Positions 47,466 through 57,503 of a DNA stretch of 64,000 nt are shown one piece after another. How positions within the stretch are numbered: the first letter of the stretch is position 1; each line of letters opens with the position of its first letter. The translations under genes and the position numbers were made by a program. The stretch spans positions 19,061,334 through 19,125,333 of the forward strand of contig NC_084931.1 in the NCBI RefSeq assembly GCF_958298935.1, in the 5' to 3' direction. The notes under the pieces were generated by a model. That model worked only from the letters and a program-made list of their open reading frames with translations. It searched no databases and had not been told where the DNA came from. The stretch is from Phragmites australis (Eukaryota; Streptophyta; Magnoliopsida; Poales; Poaceae).

Positions 47466-47867
47466 GTTTATCTCCAATAATGAAAAGAAAAAATTCAAAG
47501 GACGTATGACACCCCCTATATACGGAGCATGGGAACCTTACGTAAGACAAACGATCACAAGTCACCAGAAGCCATTAGAAGCCAACACACGCCTGTGGAA
47601 GCTCTCCAAGCCTTTCATAGCCAGGTCTTCTTTGACTACACGCAAGGAAACCACCCGATTAGGTTAGATCTATCTAGGTTAGCCACGTAGCCCCTTTAAT
47701 GTCCAAAAGATCAATACAAGATAAATATGATGCAGGATTATTATCCTAAGAGAGGTTGAATCTGTATTAAAACACATCTGTGTATTTTTTTTTTTGATTT
47801 ATCTACTTAAAGCATTTCCTATCTATTTTACAAGTTTGTAAGATCAGCGGTTCACTGATCATCGATA
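47466..47867 (+). repeat. 3' LTR of gypsy element 2, right piece
   Basis: Resumes with GTTTATCTCCAA, passes 'ccctatatacggagc' and 'ggttagatctatcta', and ends '...atcatcgata' next to LINE 2 sequence. Confidence 0.85.
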
Positions 47868-48990
47868 ATATTGTTGTAGAGGTTTTCATGAAAATGCTTC
47901 AAAAATCTGTTGGTAGCAATCTTATTGAAGGTTTGTATTCAGATATAGTTCCTCAAGGAGTAGTTAGTCTGCAATATGCAGATGCCACTATTTTGTTCTT
48001 AGATAATTCAGAGGTTCATGCTAAAATTTGAAATGGGTGGTGACTTGTTTTGAGCTAATGTCAGGTATGAGAGTGAACTACCATAAAAGTGAGATTATTC
48101 CTATTAATGTGGATGAATAAGAGACAGCTAGTTTTGCTGAAATTGTTGGGTGTCCTGTAGGGACTTTCCCTATTAAGTATCTTGGCATTCCCCTCCATTA
48201 CCAGAAATTAAGGAGAGAAGACTTGCAACCTCTAATTGATAAAATTATCAAGAGAATTTATGGGTGCAGAGGGAAACTTATTTCTAATGCTGGCAGATTA
48301 GTTCTAGTCAAAACTTGTCTAGCTAGTATACCTGTCTATTTGCTTTCCTTTTTAAATTTCCTAAGTGGTCTCTTGATCTTATTAATATTCATATGGCAAA
48401 CTGTTTGTGGGGTGATTTTGAAGGTCATAGTAAAATACACTTGGCCAATTGGCATCTAGTTAGTATGAAAAAAGAATTTTGTGGACTGGGGGTCCCCAAT
48501 TTGCTTGCTGAGCTCTTGGGTCAAAAGGTTTATTGCTGGTGAAGGTAAACTGTGGAACAAAATGATTGAGAATAAATATGTCATAAATGCCCCTAATATT
48601 TTCAGTTTGCCACACACTAGCTCTTCTACTTTCTAGAAGGGTATCCTTTGGGCAGCTAAAGCTTTGAAATTCAGTTATAGATGGGTAGTTGGGAATGGTA
48701 AGAGAACTCGGTTTTGGGAGGATACTTGGTTGGCTTTGCACCTTTGGCAGTGCGGTTTTTGGATCTTTATTGTGTAGAAAATGAAAAGGGAAAACTGTAG
48801 ATAATATTTGGGATGACATTGCTTCAAAGTTGACGTTTAGACATACTTTTCACCCTAGTATGATGCAGAGATGGTATGAGTCAATAGAAGTTGTATCTGT
48901 CTTGCAGTGAACAGAAGAAGAGGATTCATTTATCTGACAGTACGATTCAAAAGGGGTATATACATCCCAATCTTTATATGCTATTATTAA
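47868..48990 (+). pseudogene. LINE 2 reverse transcriptase, palm to C-terminal region
   Basis: 'VFMKMLQKSVGSNLIEGLYSD' then 'SLQYADATILFLD' (catalytic box YADA, second Asp lost) at about 47965-48005, 'IKYLGIPLHYQKLRREDLQPLI' near 48172-48237 and 'AGRLVLVKTCLASIPVYLLSF' near 48292-48354. It ends at 'LYAIIN', where the Helitron begins. Confidence 0.83.
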
Positions 48991-49299
48991 TCTATACTAA
49001 TATAAAAATCACGAGTTGCTTTCTTTCCTACACTTACCCCGTTTAGCGTATACAAGTCAATTTGGATTGATTCCATCAAATAATCTAGGTTCATTTGACG
49101 GTCGGCCGCACCATCTAATGGCTCAGAGCTTCCGGATGTCCTTCCTCTCCCCACCAAGGCCCCACTGCCTGATTTATGGAGAAAATTAGTTCTCTCCTTC
49201 TGATTTATGGAGCTTAAGTAATTAGCTTCCCACCTCTTTATGGAAGGAAATAATTAATTTTAAATTTAGCCACGTAATTTACATGAGCAACTTTGCTAA
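48991..49299 (+). mobile_element. Non-autonomous Helitron, 309 bp, in LINE 2
   Basis: The 5' end is TCTATACTAATATAAAAATC and the 3' end CTAA, both fitting Helitron rules (5' TC, 3' CTRR). It sits exactly between A (48990) and T (49300), with no target duplication. Without it the LINE frame runs straight through. Just before the 3' end a weak hairpin, GCCACGT / ACATGAGC around AATTT, is visible. No coding region. Confidence 0.82.
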
Positions 49300-50330
49300 T
49301 TTTAGAGTAGTGACACCTGTCTACATCCCTGCAGTTTGGAAACTCAATATTCCTCCTAAAGTTCTGATGTTTTTGTGGCTTCTTCCAAATTAAAGTTGAT
49401 GATGGTAGATAATCCGAAAACGAGAGGGATTGAAAAACCTTTGCAATGCATGCCTTGTAGTGAAAATGAATCTGTGGTTCACTTGTTCTTTGATTGTGTG
49501 GTGGCAAAGGCTGTGTGGCAATATGTATCTATTTTTCTCATAATAGATATTGGTCTAAACTATGAATCAGTAGCTAATTGGTGGTTGAGTATTTGGCTCA
49601 CTAGAAATGATTTTGTCTTTCGAAAACAGAACTAGTAGGTTATCAAAGCAATTTTGAAAGAAGCTGGCAGGCCATATATCAGGGTGCTTTGGCGAATAAG
49701 AGGTTTGTTTGGCAGAGTTTTTAGAGCAGCTTCCTGAATGTAATCAGGGGGAGATCTGTTAAACAACAGGTTTCAGCTTTTAGCTCCCTGAGTGGAATCT
49801 GTAGGAGTGATTCTCTTAAATAAACTAGAAGCTGGTGAGCTAAAAAAAACAGCTTCCCCTGATTCACTTCTTACACAGAATCACTTCCTCCATATAGTTT
49901 ATTCTAGAGAATTACTTTCAGCCACATAATCATTTCCCTCAGAAAATCACTCTCCGCAGAAAATTTAAATCAGAGAGAGCTATACAAACATATTGAAGGT
50001 GGATCAATGGTGTGGGTTCCTGGAGAATCGGCTGAAAGCTCCACTGCAAATCCTGAGCTGGCGGGAATCTCTGATGTGAAGCTGAAGGGGAGGCTGAAAA
50101 GATGTGCTAGCGAAGCTAGCCTGACCAGAGATGGATACATGTAACAAACATAAAAAAAAGAAAAGGATGGTATTTAAGATTGCTATTTTCCTGCTTTTAT
50201 ACATGTGATGTAAGGATTATCACTGATAGTTGTGTCACATTTGATCTGTAAAAACTGTGCTAAACAGGCAGCAGTCTCATTTTAATAAAATGGGATGGGG
50301 CTGAGGCCTTTCCTTCTAATATTTTCTAGG
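49300..50330 (+). pseudogene. LINE 2 C-terminal zinc-binding region and 3' UTR
   Basis: 'VVTPVYIPAVWKLNIPPKV' is followed by a CxxC...HLFFDC stretch ('CMPCSENESVVHLFFDCVV', about 49447-49503), the zf-RVT type module that ends many plant LINE proteins, and then 'SIWLTRNDFVFRKQN'. After a stop at 49633 the coding trace fades. Confidence 0.78.
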
Positions 50331-50537
50331 TATTTAAGAGGAAAAAATTATCAAATGATTTTTTCAGGGAAAAAAACTTTTAGTACTAATGAGTAAGAGT
50401 TCGTCTTGCCCCCAACAAGTATGGTGAGAGTTTCTTGTAAGGAGGAGACTCAAGCTTGGAGACGAAGTTTGAAAGGGAGGAACACAACGAATGTATTGAT
50501 TTTATAGATATAGACTGGGCTAAGGGGGAGTATCACG

Positions 50538-50630
50538 GAGCCATGCCTCCCCCCAAAGCCTCCCTCTCCCGGAGCCGTGCCTCCCCCCTGAGCCTCCCTC
50601 TCTCGGAGCCATGCCTCCCCCCTGTGAGAA
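50538..50630. repeat. About 35-bp tandem repeat, 2.6 copies
   Basis: Units begin at 'cggagccatgcctcccccc', 'cggagccgtgcctcccccc' and 'cggagccatgcctcccccc', separated by 'gcctccctctc'. It lies upstream of the antisense unit's TATA box. Confidence 0.85.
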
Positions 50631-50788
50631 GGGAGTGACTGCTCCTTATCAGGTGGATGTGGGATGCGTGGTGTCCTGTGGTTAGAGGGTCGCAGGGGGC
50701 GGTTCAGCTTCCCTGCGATCGTGGCCTGTCAGGCCAAGGGATAGGGTATAAGCTCGTTTTTCTAGACGAGGGGATAATCTCTCCCTTA

Positions 50789-50796
50789 CCTTTATA
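50789..50796 (+). promoter_or_regulatory. TATA box of the antisense unit in gypsy 3
   Basis: 'cctttataaagggagg' contains a good plant TATA sequence about 150 bp before the first plausible ATGs (50943 and 50952). It is oriented for transcription on the + strand, opposite to pol. Confidence 0.5.
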
Positions 50797-50942
50797 AAGG
50801 GAGGGATTTCCCAAAGCAGCCTTTTTGCCTGCATTGTGTTCTCATCTGCCATTGGCCTCCATCTGTCCTTACTTTGCTCGTGTGTCTGTCGATTGCTGCT
50901 CTTCTTTCTTCTCCGTCATCTAGCACCTTTCGTCGTCTTCCC

Positions 50943-53900
50943 ATGCTCCGTATGGCTGGCTCGAGTGCCCCGGGTGGAGTAGGAACTCAGGCGGCGAGCG
51001 AAACCGCCGGTGCAGCCATGGCGGGGAGCCCTCAGGTGGCGCCGGGTCACCCGTTGTTGATGGGGCCGCCGCCCATGGTGGAGTTCCGTCGCGCCAGCAG
51101 GAGTTTTCCCCTGTAGACCACCGTGCTGGGGGTGTCCGCCATCGATGATGAGGAGCTTGACCAGATAGTCAGGGAGGGGAAGATTCCCTCCAGAGCCGTT
51201 GTTCGACCTCTGCTGGACGCGGAGGTCCCGGAGCCTCTAGCCCACGAAGTCGTGGTGCTCAAGGAGGTGCTCCGCCACTACTATATGGAGCTTCCGCAGC
51301 TCCATACCAACACCATTGCCCGCCTTTGAGTGGGCCATGCGGGCAGAGGGGTGCAAAGGGAGGACAAATTTCTTCACGCCCCTTCACTTTGCCAGCTATC
51401 AGCCGAAGATGGTCAAGGGTGAAGATGGTCAAGGGCGTGAAGGCCCCTCAACTTCGGCAACATTAATTTCCAGATACGACCGTAGTATCGTGATGCCTTC
51501 CTGACGAAGGCTATTAACGGTCGGTGGTATACCGGGTGGTTACAGCGGTGGTTCTACTACAATGTTGGCCTCGCGTCCCCCCTTCGCTCCCCCAACCGAG
51601 AGATCACGTATGTCCCGGAGCCGATGACGGGGATCACGGACGACCAATTCGCTTCGCGGGTGACCCTTCTCCAAAGGGTGGTGGCTGAAAGGATGAGCAT
51701 GCATGATCTCGCAGAGGAGTTCACCATGTTGCGTATTCGGCCCCTTCATATGGGCTGGGAATGTGCCTTTAAGCAAGGTGCGGAAGAGTGGCCGAGGATG
51801 TACTCCGCCCCCCCCCCCCCCGGTCAGCTCTGGTGAGTCTTCTTTGTTGTCTGGTTTCTTGATTCATAGATGTGAGCTGCCCTTTCTTTCAGAGAGCTAT
51901 CTCCCGCTGGAGCGCACGGTGGAGATTACCGAGGTGATCCTAGGCCCACCTACTCACGCGGAGTCGGAGTGGGAGTGGCGGGTGGCTCAGACGTGGAGTT
52001 GGGAGCGGTACAACTGCGTCTGCATTTATCTCGGGGTGGAGGCTCCGGCGGGTCCCACCCGTCGGAGCCTAAGGCAGCTGGGAAACGAGCGTGTGCCGCT
52101 CCTGCGATCTGCGCGAAGCCGCTCTGGGCCTGGCGGCCTTCTGTCTTTGGAGGTTCACAGACTGGCTCAATGGCTGAGTCGTCCAAGGTGCCGTTGCTCC
52201 GCAAGAAGCATCAGAGGCGGGCCGGGAGCACTGCCGACCTATCCGAAGGTGAGGGTCAGCTCAGTGGTCATGAGCAAGGGAAGGTCCTGGCCTCTCCGGA
52301 CATTGCCGGCCATGGCCAGAGCCAGAGAGGAGGCGTGGCCTCTGTGGAATACAATTTTGGGTTTGCCGGTTCAAATGCCGATGACGCCACGGGCCCTTCT
52401 ATAAGAGGGCTTGGGAGACTTGGTGAGGCGTTGTTGCTTCGTTAGCTATATTTCTGTTTGGGTCATGTACCGGGATCTTGACCTTGTGTTTCATGATATT
52501 TTGCAGCGGCCGTCGAGGTGAATGTGTCTTTGACTCCCCCCTCGGAGGCTAGAGAACTCCGGTAGGGGTCAGGGACTTCTCCGGGGGTGTCCCCGAAGGT
52601 CGCCTTGGGGGACATAGCCTCGTCTCCACGGAACCCCTAGCCAGTTGGTGACCTATCCCGGGCGGTTGGTGGTGGAGGCACCCTACCCTCCGCCTGGGCT
52701 CCCTCTGCGACAGCCGAGGGGGCCCCAGCCTTGGGGTATTGACTTTGGATGACTTCGCGCTGCGCCCGGAGGCATCAAGGGCCTTTATGGTGGCCTCCTC
52801 TCTTCTCCAGAGTGGAGAGGTAGGGCAATCCTTGGCCCAGTGCCCCTTGGAGGAAGTGCAGGCACATCTAGTAGCGGCGACCCTATAGGTTTAGTGGTTT
52901 AGTCGCGATTTACCAGGTCCGATGCCTGATTCTGAGTAGCTTATTTGGTCCTTCTTCTATCGTGCCTTGTAGCAAGTAATTTTGACGAGGGCACTGGGAG
53001 ATGGGGGGTGCCAGGCCCTTGCCACGGCCCGTGGCGAGGTCGACGGCCTTCGTTAAGCCTTGGAGGAGGCTCGGAGGTGGGCGGAGCCTTCAGAGGGTCA
53101 TCTTTGAGAGGAGGCTTTGAAGCGGGAGTGCGCGGAGGTGGAGGCACGGAAGGCTGCTAAAGACCTTCGAGAGGCCATGGAGTTTGTGAATGCGGCCAAC
53201 GCGGCCCGAGTGTCAGCTAAAGGTGATGTTGAGACCCTTCGGGCCGCGGTGGGCGAGGTGCGGCAAGAGCTGGAGGAGGCTCAGGCATCAGAGGGAGCAC
53301 TGCACTCGAAGTGCTAGCGGTTAGCTGCACTTGCATCGGAGGTTTCTCGGATCACCTCCGATGCCCTGAGCTGTCTTGGGTCCAGGTGTCCGCCACTCCC
53401 TTCTGACTCGGAGGCATCGGTGATGCTGTTATTCTAGCTTCGGTCTGCCGCGAAGGTAATGATTAGGGCGGCAAAGGCATACGTGAGGTCTATCGCACAC
53501 GTGGTTGCGGCGCTCCAGCTGACCCTGCTACACCAAGCGGGGGTTGGTCCTCTCGAAGTACTGGAACAACCAATGTCGGACTTCGTGATTGAGGGTTTTT
53601 TGCCCGAGGCACCTCCGGTGGAGATCCGCGCAGCTCTGGAGAACTTTTGGTATAACTTGTGGGTAAGGCACGGTCAAGGTGTGATGTTGCTCTACATGGT
53701 AGGTCAAGTGATTCCAGGTGCCCCGAGAGGTCTTCGTCCAGGTTCTTCGTCGGGGGTCCGGCCCCTCATCCGGAGCCGGCAGGAGCACCGCGGCCCTCTA
53801 GGGGCCCTTCGCTTCGCACCGTCACCCCTAGGAGCAGTCTTCGTGCATGGATGCCCCGGAGGTGTAGCTCTGTTGTAGGCCGTCCGTTTTTTGGTTTCCT

Positions 53901-54770
53901 TATTTTCGAAGGGGGTCAAGGTCTTTAGTATGTTGACCACCCCCTTCTGCTTTATGTATTTGAGTTTTTTCTTATATAAACGGAGTCATGTCTGTCTTCT
54001 TGTGGTTCGCCTGTGTTGTTCAGGTGTGTTTGTGCCTTCGAGGCTAACTGGAGTCCGATCTGTGTGTATAGGTGCAGCGGCCCGAAGCCGGAGGGGGCCT
54101 CACTAGGATCCGGGATGGTGCCTCCACAGAGGGATCAAGAGTGTCCGGAGCATCCGGGGCCACTCCTCTGTCCAATGGTGGAGTTGCTTTATTATGCCTC
54201 ATGATTCCGAGGGGCACGTGGATCCGATGGTGGCTGCTAACGTCTTGGTTAAGGTCGAGCCAGAGGACCCCCTTTATCTAGCCTGGATGTATGTTTTGTT
54301 GTAAAGGACAACCGGTGTGCGGCTCGAACAGCCCGGGAGGTTGCCAGTTCACGCTTCTTCCAACGCCTTGTCCTCCCTCAGGATCCTGATGGAAAGGTGT
54401 CTTCGGAACTTCTTGAGTCTATCCTGGCCGAGGTGAAGGTGGAGGAGATGCAGGCTGCGGAGTCCCCACAGGAAGAGTAGGAGGAGGATGAGTTGGATTT
54501 CTTGGCCTTCGACTCGTATCCATTCCCAGCGGGCCCTTCGTCTTCCCAAGGCAGAGAGGGATCTGCTTTAGGCAGTGGTTCCACCCTCCGTGGAGGGGAT
54601 TCACGTCGCCCCCCTATGCGCAGTTACCGTGCTCCATCCTCCAGGTCGTGTGGTGTTTCTAGGAGGTGTGGCGGCCGAGCGCCCTCATCCTTCCGTAGTG
54701 TTCCTGGGAGGCGTAATAGGTTAGCGAGTTTGATGGGCATAGATTCAATGTACAGTAGTTAGCTGAGTGT
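50943..54770 (+). pseudogene. Antisense gene-like unit of gypsy 3 (putative 'gypsy-type transposon' protein)
   Basis: On the + strand, opposite to pol. An Ala/Gly-rich start (50943-51115) leads to 'VSAIDDEELDQIVREGKIPSR' (51132 onward) and 'EVVVLKEVLRHYYMELPQLH'. Then come 'REITYVPEPMTGITDDQFASR' in part near 51598-51660 and 'RMSMHDLAEEFTMLRIRPL'. A coiled-coil-like Ala/Glu/Arg stretch lies at 53117-53317, 'AYVRSIAHVVAALQLTLLHQAGV' at 53475-53543, and an acidic then Ser/Arg-rich tail at 54440-54760. Intron-like breaks are visible: 'ctctg|gtgagt' at about 51834 to 'tttctttcag' at about 51892, and '|gtgagg' at about 52422 to 'tattttgcag' at about 52506. This fits the plant 'putative gypsy type transposon' domain family (PF04195-like, from memory). 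Stops at 51114 and 51327 and a C-run at 51809 suggest decay. Confidence 0.6.
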
Positions 54771-55074
54771 AGACTCTTTGTATGCTATGTATGAATGAAC
54801 TTGCGTTGTGTTAGTTTTGTTTTTATAATTTATCGCATCAATGCTTTGATATCGTATTGACGTTTCGCCTGTGCCCCCTATCCCAGCCCCTTCGTACTTT
54901 ACGATTGTTAGCGGTCGTGGGGTGCGATATCCGAGTGGTACAGCGTAGCGTTAGGTGTGAGCAGGGAAGATATCGTAGGGGTGAGATGATTTTGGCATGG
55001 AGACTTTTTGTCTTCAAAGGTGCCGGAGGATCAGTACTTTGTATGAATCCGTTTTGGCACGGAGACTAGGCCTT

Positions 55075-55575
55075 CAAGATGGCAAGGAGGTTATCCCTTC
55101 GTCACGTAGTTCAGCCAGGCCTTAAAGATGACAGAGGGTCTTATGCCTGTCCGGCATGGAGGCAATGCCTTCAAGATGCCGGAGCGGTCTTTGCCTCTCC
55201 GCCACATAGGTTAGCTAGATCTTAAAGATGGCGAAGGGATAAATGCTTGTCTAGCATGAAGGCTTAAACCTTCAAGATGCTGGAGCAGTCTTTGCCTCTC
55301 CGCCACATAGGTGAGCCAGGCCTTAAAGATAGCAGAGGGATATACTTCTTCGGCATGGAGGCACTGCCTTCAAGATGCCAGAGGGATTTACTTCTCTAGC
55401 ATGGAGGCACTGCCTTCAAGATGCCGAAGGGTCTTACCCCTTCAGCATGGAGGCAGCGCCTTCAAGATGCCGGAGGGTCTTACCCCCTCAGCACAGAGGC
55501 AGTGCCTTCAAGATGTCGGAGGGTCTTACCCCCTCAGCATGGAGGCAGTGCATTCAAGATGCCGGAGGGTGTAGC
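55075..55575. repeat. 46-bp tandem-repeat array between the antisense unit and integrase
   Basis: From about 55351 the unit 'gcatggaggca.tgccttcaagatgcc.gagggtcttaccccctca' repeats every 46 bp for about five copies. Left of it (55075-55350) a longer alternating form adds an 'agccaggccttaaagat' half, giving units near 100 bp. Because 46 is not a multiple of 3, the repeat is open in all three + frames, so those open frames are artefacts. Confidence 0.9.
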
Positions 55576-55714
55576 AGACTTTGTGTGGGTTTGTTTTTGT
55601 GGGGTAGGTGTTTTCTTGTAGGTGATACCTCTAGGTAAGGTGGTTATTTGTAGGTGGGTAATCTATGATTTTATTTGTTTTTTTTTGGACTTTTGGAGAG
55701 GGCAGAGCCTAGGG
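55576..55714. other. Short spacer between repeat array and integrase stop
   Basis: T- and G-rich; no further structure is seen. Confidence 0.4.
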
Positions 55715-56770
55715 GCCCTTACACGTAGTATTTGCAGAGGGTCTCCACGTTCCAACTATGTGGTAGGGGGGTTCCTTCTGTGTCGGCCAGGTGGTAGGAT
55801 CCGGGTCTATTAGACTTGAGGACCAGGTATTGGCCTTCCCATTTGTTGTGCAGTTTCCCCGGAGCCAAGGCACGTTGAAGTACCAAGTCACCCGGTTAGA
55901 AGCTTCAGGGTGCCACCTTAGGATCATACCAGGCTTTGGTTTTCGCAATGTAGTGATCGAGGTTTCGGATGGCACAGAGCCGCGTCCCCTCAGTGAGATC
56001 GAGGGAGAGTTCTCTTTCTCCGGTACTTTGCGGGAGTTGTATCCGTAGCGAGGCTCCCTTGACCTCGGTGGGGGTCATGGCTTCGTTGCCATATAGGAGG
56101 GGAAGGGGTGAACCCTGTGCCTCGTGTGAAAGCGGTGCGGAGGGACCAAAGAACCTTGGGGAGTTCCTCGACCCACAGGCCCCGAGGCAGGTTGACGAGT
56201 CGACGGTTTAAGCCGGAGAGAATGTTGTCGTTGGCCCGCTCGATGACCCCGTTGGACTGAGGGTGTCGCACTATGGCAAAGCATAATTCGATGCCAAGGT
56301 CGTCGCAGAATTATCTGAAAGGCCCGGAGTCGAATTGTGTGTTGTTGTCAACCGTGAGCTATCGTGGGACACCGAAGTGGTAGATTATATTTTTCCAGAA
56401 GAACTTTTGGACATTCTTCGATGTGATCGTCGTGAGGGGTTCGGCCTCGGTCCATTTGGAGAAGTACTCCAATGCTACCACCACGTACTTGAGGTTGCCT
56501 TTGACATGAGGGAATGGGCCGATTAGGTCCATGCCCCAGCAAGCCAGGGACCAGACAGGAGCGCTTGGCTGGTGGGGAGCCAAGGGCCGGTGGCTTCGTC
56601 GTCCCATCCATTGGCATCCTCGACAGGTGCGAATGAGGTCTTCCGCATCGGACATGATTGTGGTCCAGTAGAGCCCCTGGCGGAGTGTCTTGTCGGCTAA
56701 GACCCGAGGCGCCAAATGGTTGATGCAAAGGCCCTCATATATCTCCCGGATGAGTTTGGCCCCTTCTTGT
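55715..56770 (-). pseudogene. gypsy 3 integrase
   Basis: Minus strand: CRGCQ zinc-binding end and core 'GMDLIGPFPHVKGNLKYVVVAL' in part, then 'FSKWTEAEPL' (56359-56715). Further comes 'HPQSNGVIERANDNIL' with the catalytic Glu (about 56230-56270), and a C-terminal region that ends 'YHIVGTWRPSANTTC' in a shifted frame near 55720. Frameshifts separate the parts. Confidence 0.82.
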
Positions 56771-56883
56771 CTGGCGATGCACTAAAGGAGGGGGGGCGCA
56801 GACACCTGTTTTGTAAAGGGCACCTTCTATGAGACAATAACCCCTGATGTGATGCTGAATGCAGCGAAGCACAACCGAGTCGT

Positions 56884-57503
56884 CTAGCTCTTCTGTTCCA
56901 CTGAGGAAGGATAAGAGGGGAGTTCTCTAGTCGGTGGTTTTGAAGGGGAGGATGGTGGCGGCCATCTCGTCAAGAGTTGTAGCAGTCGATGGTGTAGAGT
57001 TTCGAGGAAGGTGCCCAATGGTGGGTCTTTGCCCATGGCAATAGCTTTTGCCAGGGCGTCTACCTGGCCATTGTCCATTCGTGGTATGTTTCGTATTGAT
57101 ATGCCGCAGAAGTGTGCTTCGGCTTTGCGAATGGCTTCAAGGTATCTTGCCATGTCCGGATGTCGAACTTGGAAGCTTTTGTCGACGTGATCAGTGACGG
57201 TCTGAGAGTCGGTCAGGATGATGACTCTGGCTGCCCCCAATGCTCGGGCCTTCCGAAGGCCTAAGAGGACAGCTTCGTACTCGGCTATGTTGTTAGTTGT
57301 CTTGAAGTCCAGGCAAGCAACGAACTAGACCTGCTAGCCTGTGGGGGAGATGAGGACCGCGCCGGCTCCGGTGCCCATTAAGCCATATGTTCCGTTGGTG
57401 AAGATAGTCCAAATGTCTTGGGGAGGGGTAGTGGTGGCTCCGGCAGGCACCGGAGTCTATTCGGCAATGAAGTCTGCCAAGATTTGTGATTTGATAGCAG
57501 TGC
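56884..57503 (-). pseudogene. gypsy 3 RNase H
   Basis: Minus strand: 'SQILADFIAE' (about 57467-57497), then 'FTNGTYG' at about 57383-57403, where the catalytic Asp has become Asn, and 'NNIAEYEAVLLGLRKARAL'. The open frame 56884-57240 continues 'ARVIILTDSQTVTDHVDKSF' with the third acidic residue. Homology begins right at the inserted LTR (57504). Confidence 0.8.

Larger units (their letters stand above)
40960..47867 (+). mobile_element. Gypsy element 2: internally deleted relative of gypsy 1, in LINE 2
   Basis: The 5' LTR remnant 40960-41310 lacks about 175 bp at its start compared with gypsy 1. The internal part 41311-43713 keeps the gag start ('LPKPAPRTGFLGEGFYDNF') and then jumps near 41880-42000 to integrase ('WPFMTWGLDILRS'), so protease, RT and RNase H are gone. 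The 3' LTR is 43714-43861 plus 47471-47867, split by a 3.6 kb element. The termini read ...CGATA instead of CA. Confidence 0.85.
39541..50330 (+). mobile_element. LINE 2: second L1-type element, holding a gypsy element and a Helitron
   Basis: Blocks: 39541-40959 (end of endonuclease, linker and RT start), 47868-48990 (RT palm to connection) and 49300-50330 (C-terminal zinc-knuckle region and 3' UTR with 'ttttaataaaatggg' at about 50278). The gaps are gypsy element 2 (40960-47867) and a Helitron (48991-49299). Unlike LINE 1, a piece of the RT between the first two blocks is missing. No poly(A) tail or target duplication was found. The 3' UTR stretch 49740-50060 has MITE-like 'agaatc' and 'gattctc' words but could not be resolved. 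Confidence 0.82.

Noticed and set aside
51703..52445. Long overlapping + frames of 233 and 158 codons in gypsy 3
   Set aside because: They cross an intron-like segment and a C-run. They probably include off-frame parts of the antisense unit, so neither was called as an independent gene.
55311..55638. Three overlapping open frames with repeated 'MEA.PSRCRRVLP'-like peptides
   Set aside because: Translation of a 46-bp tandem repeat, open in all frames because of its period; not evidence of a protein.
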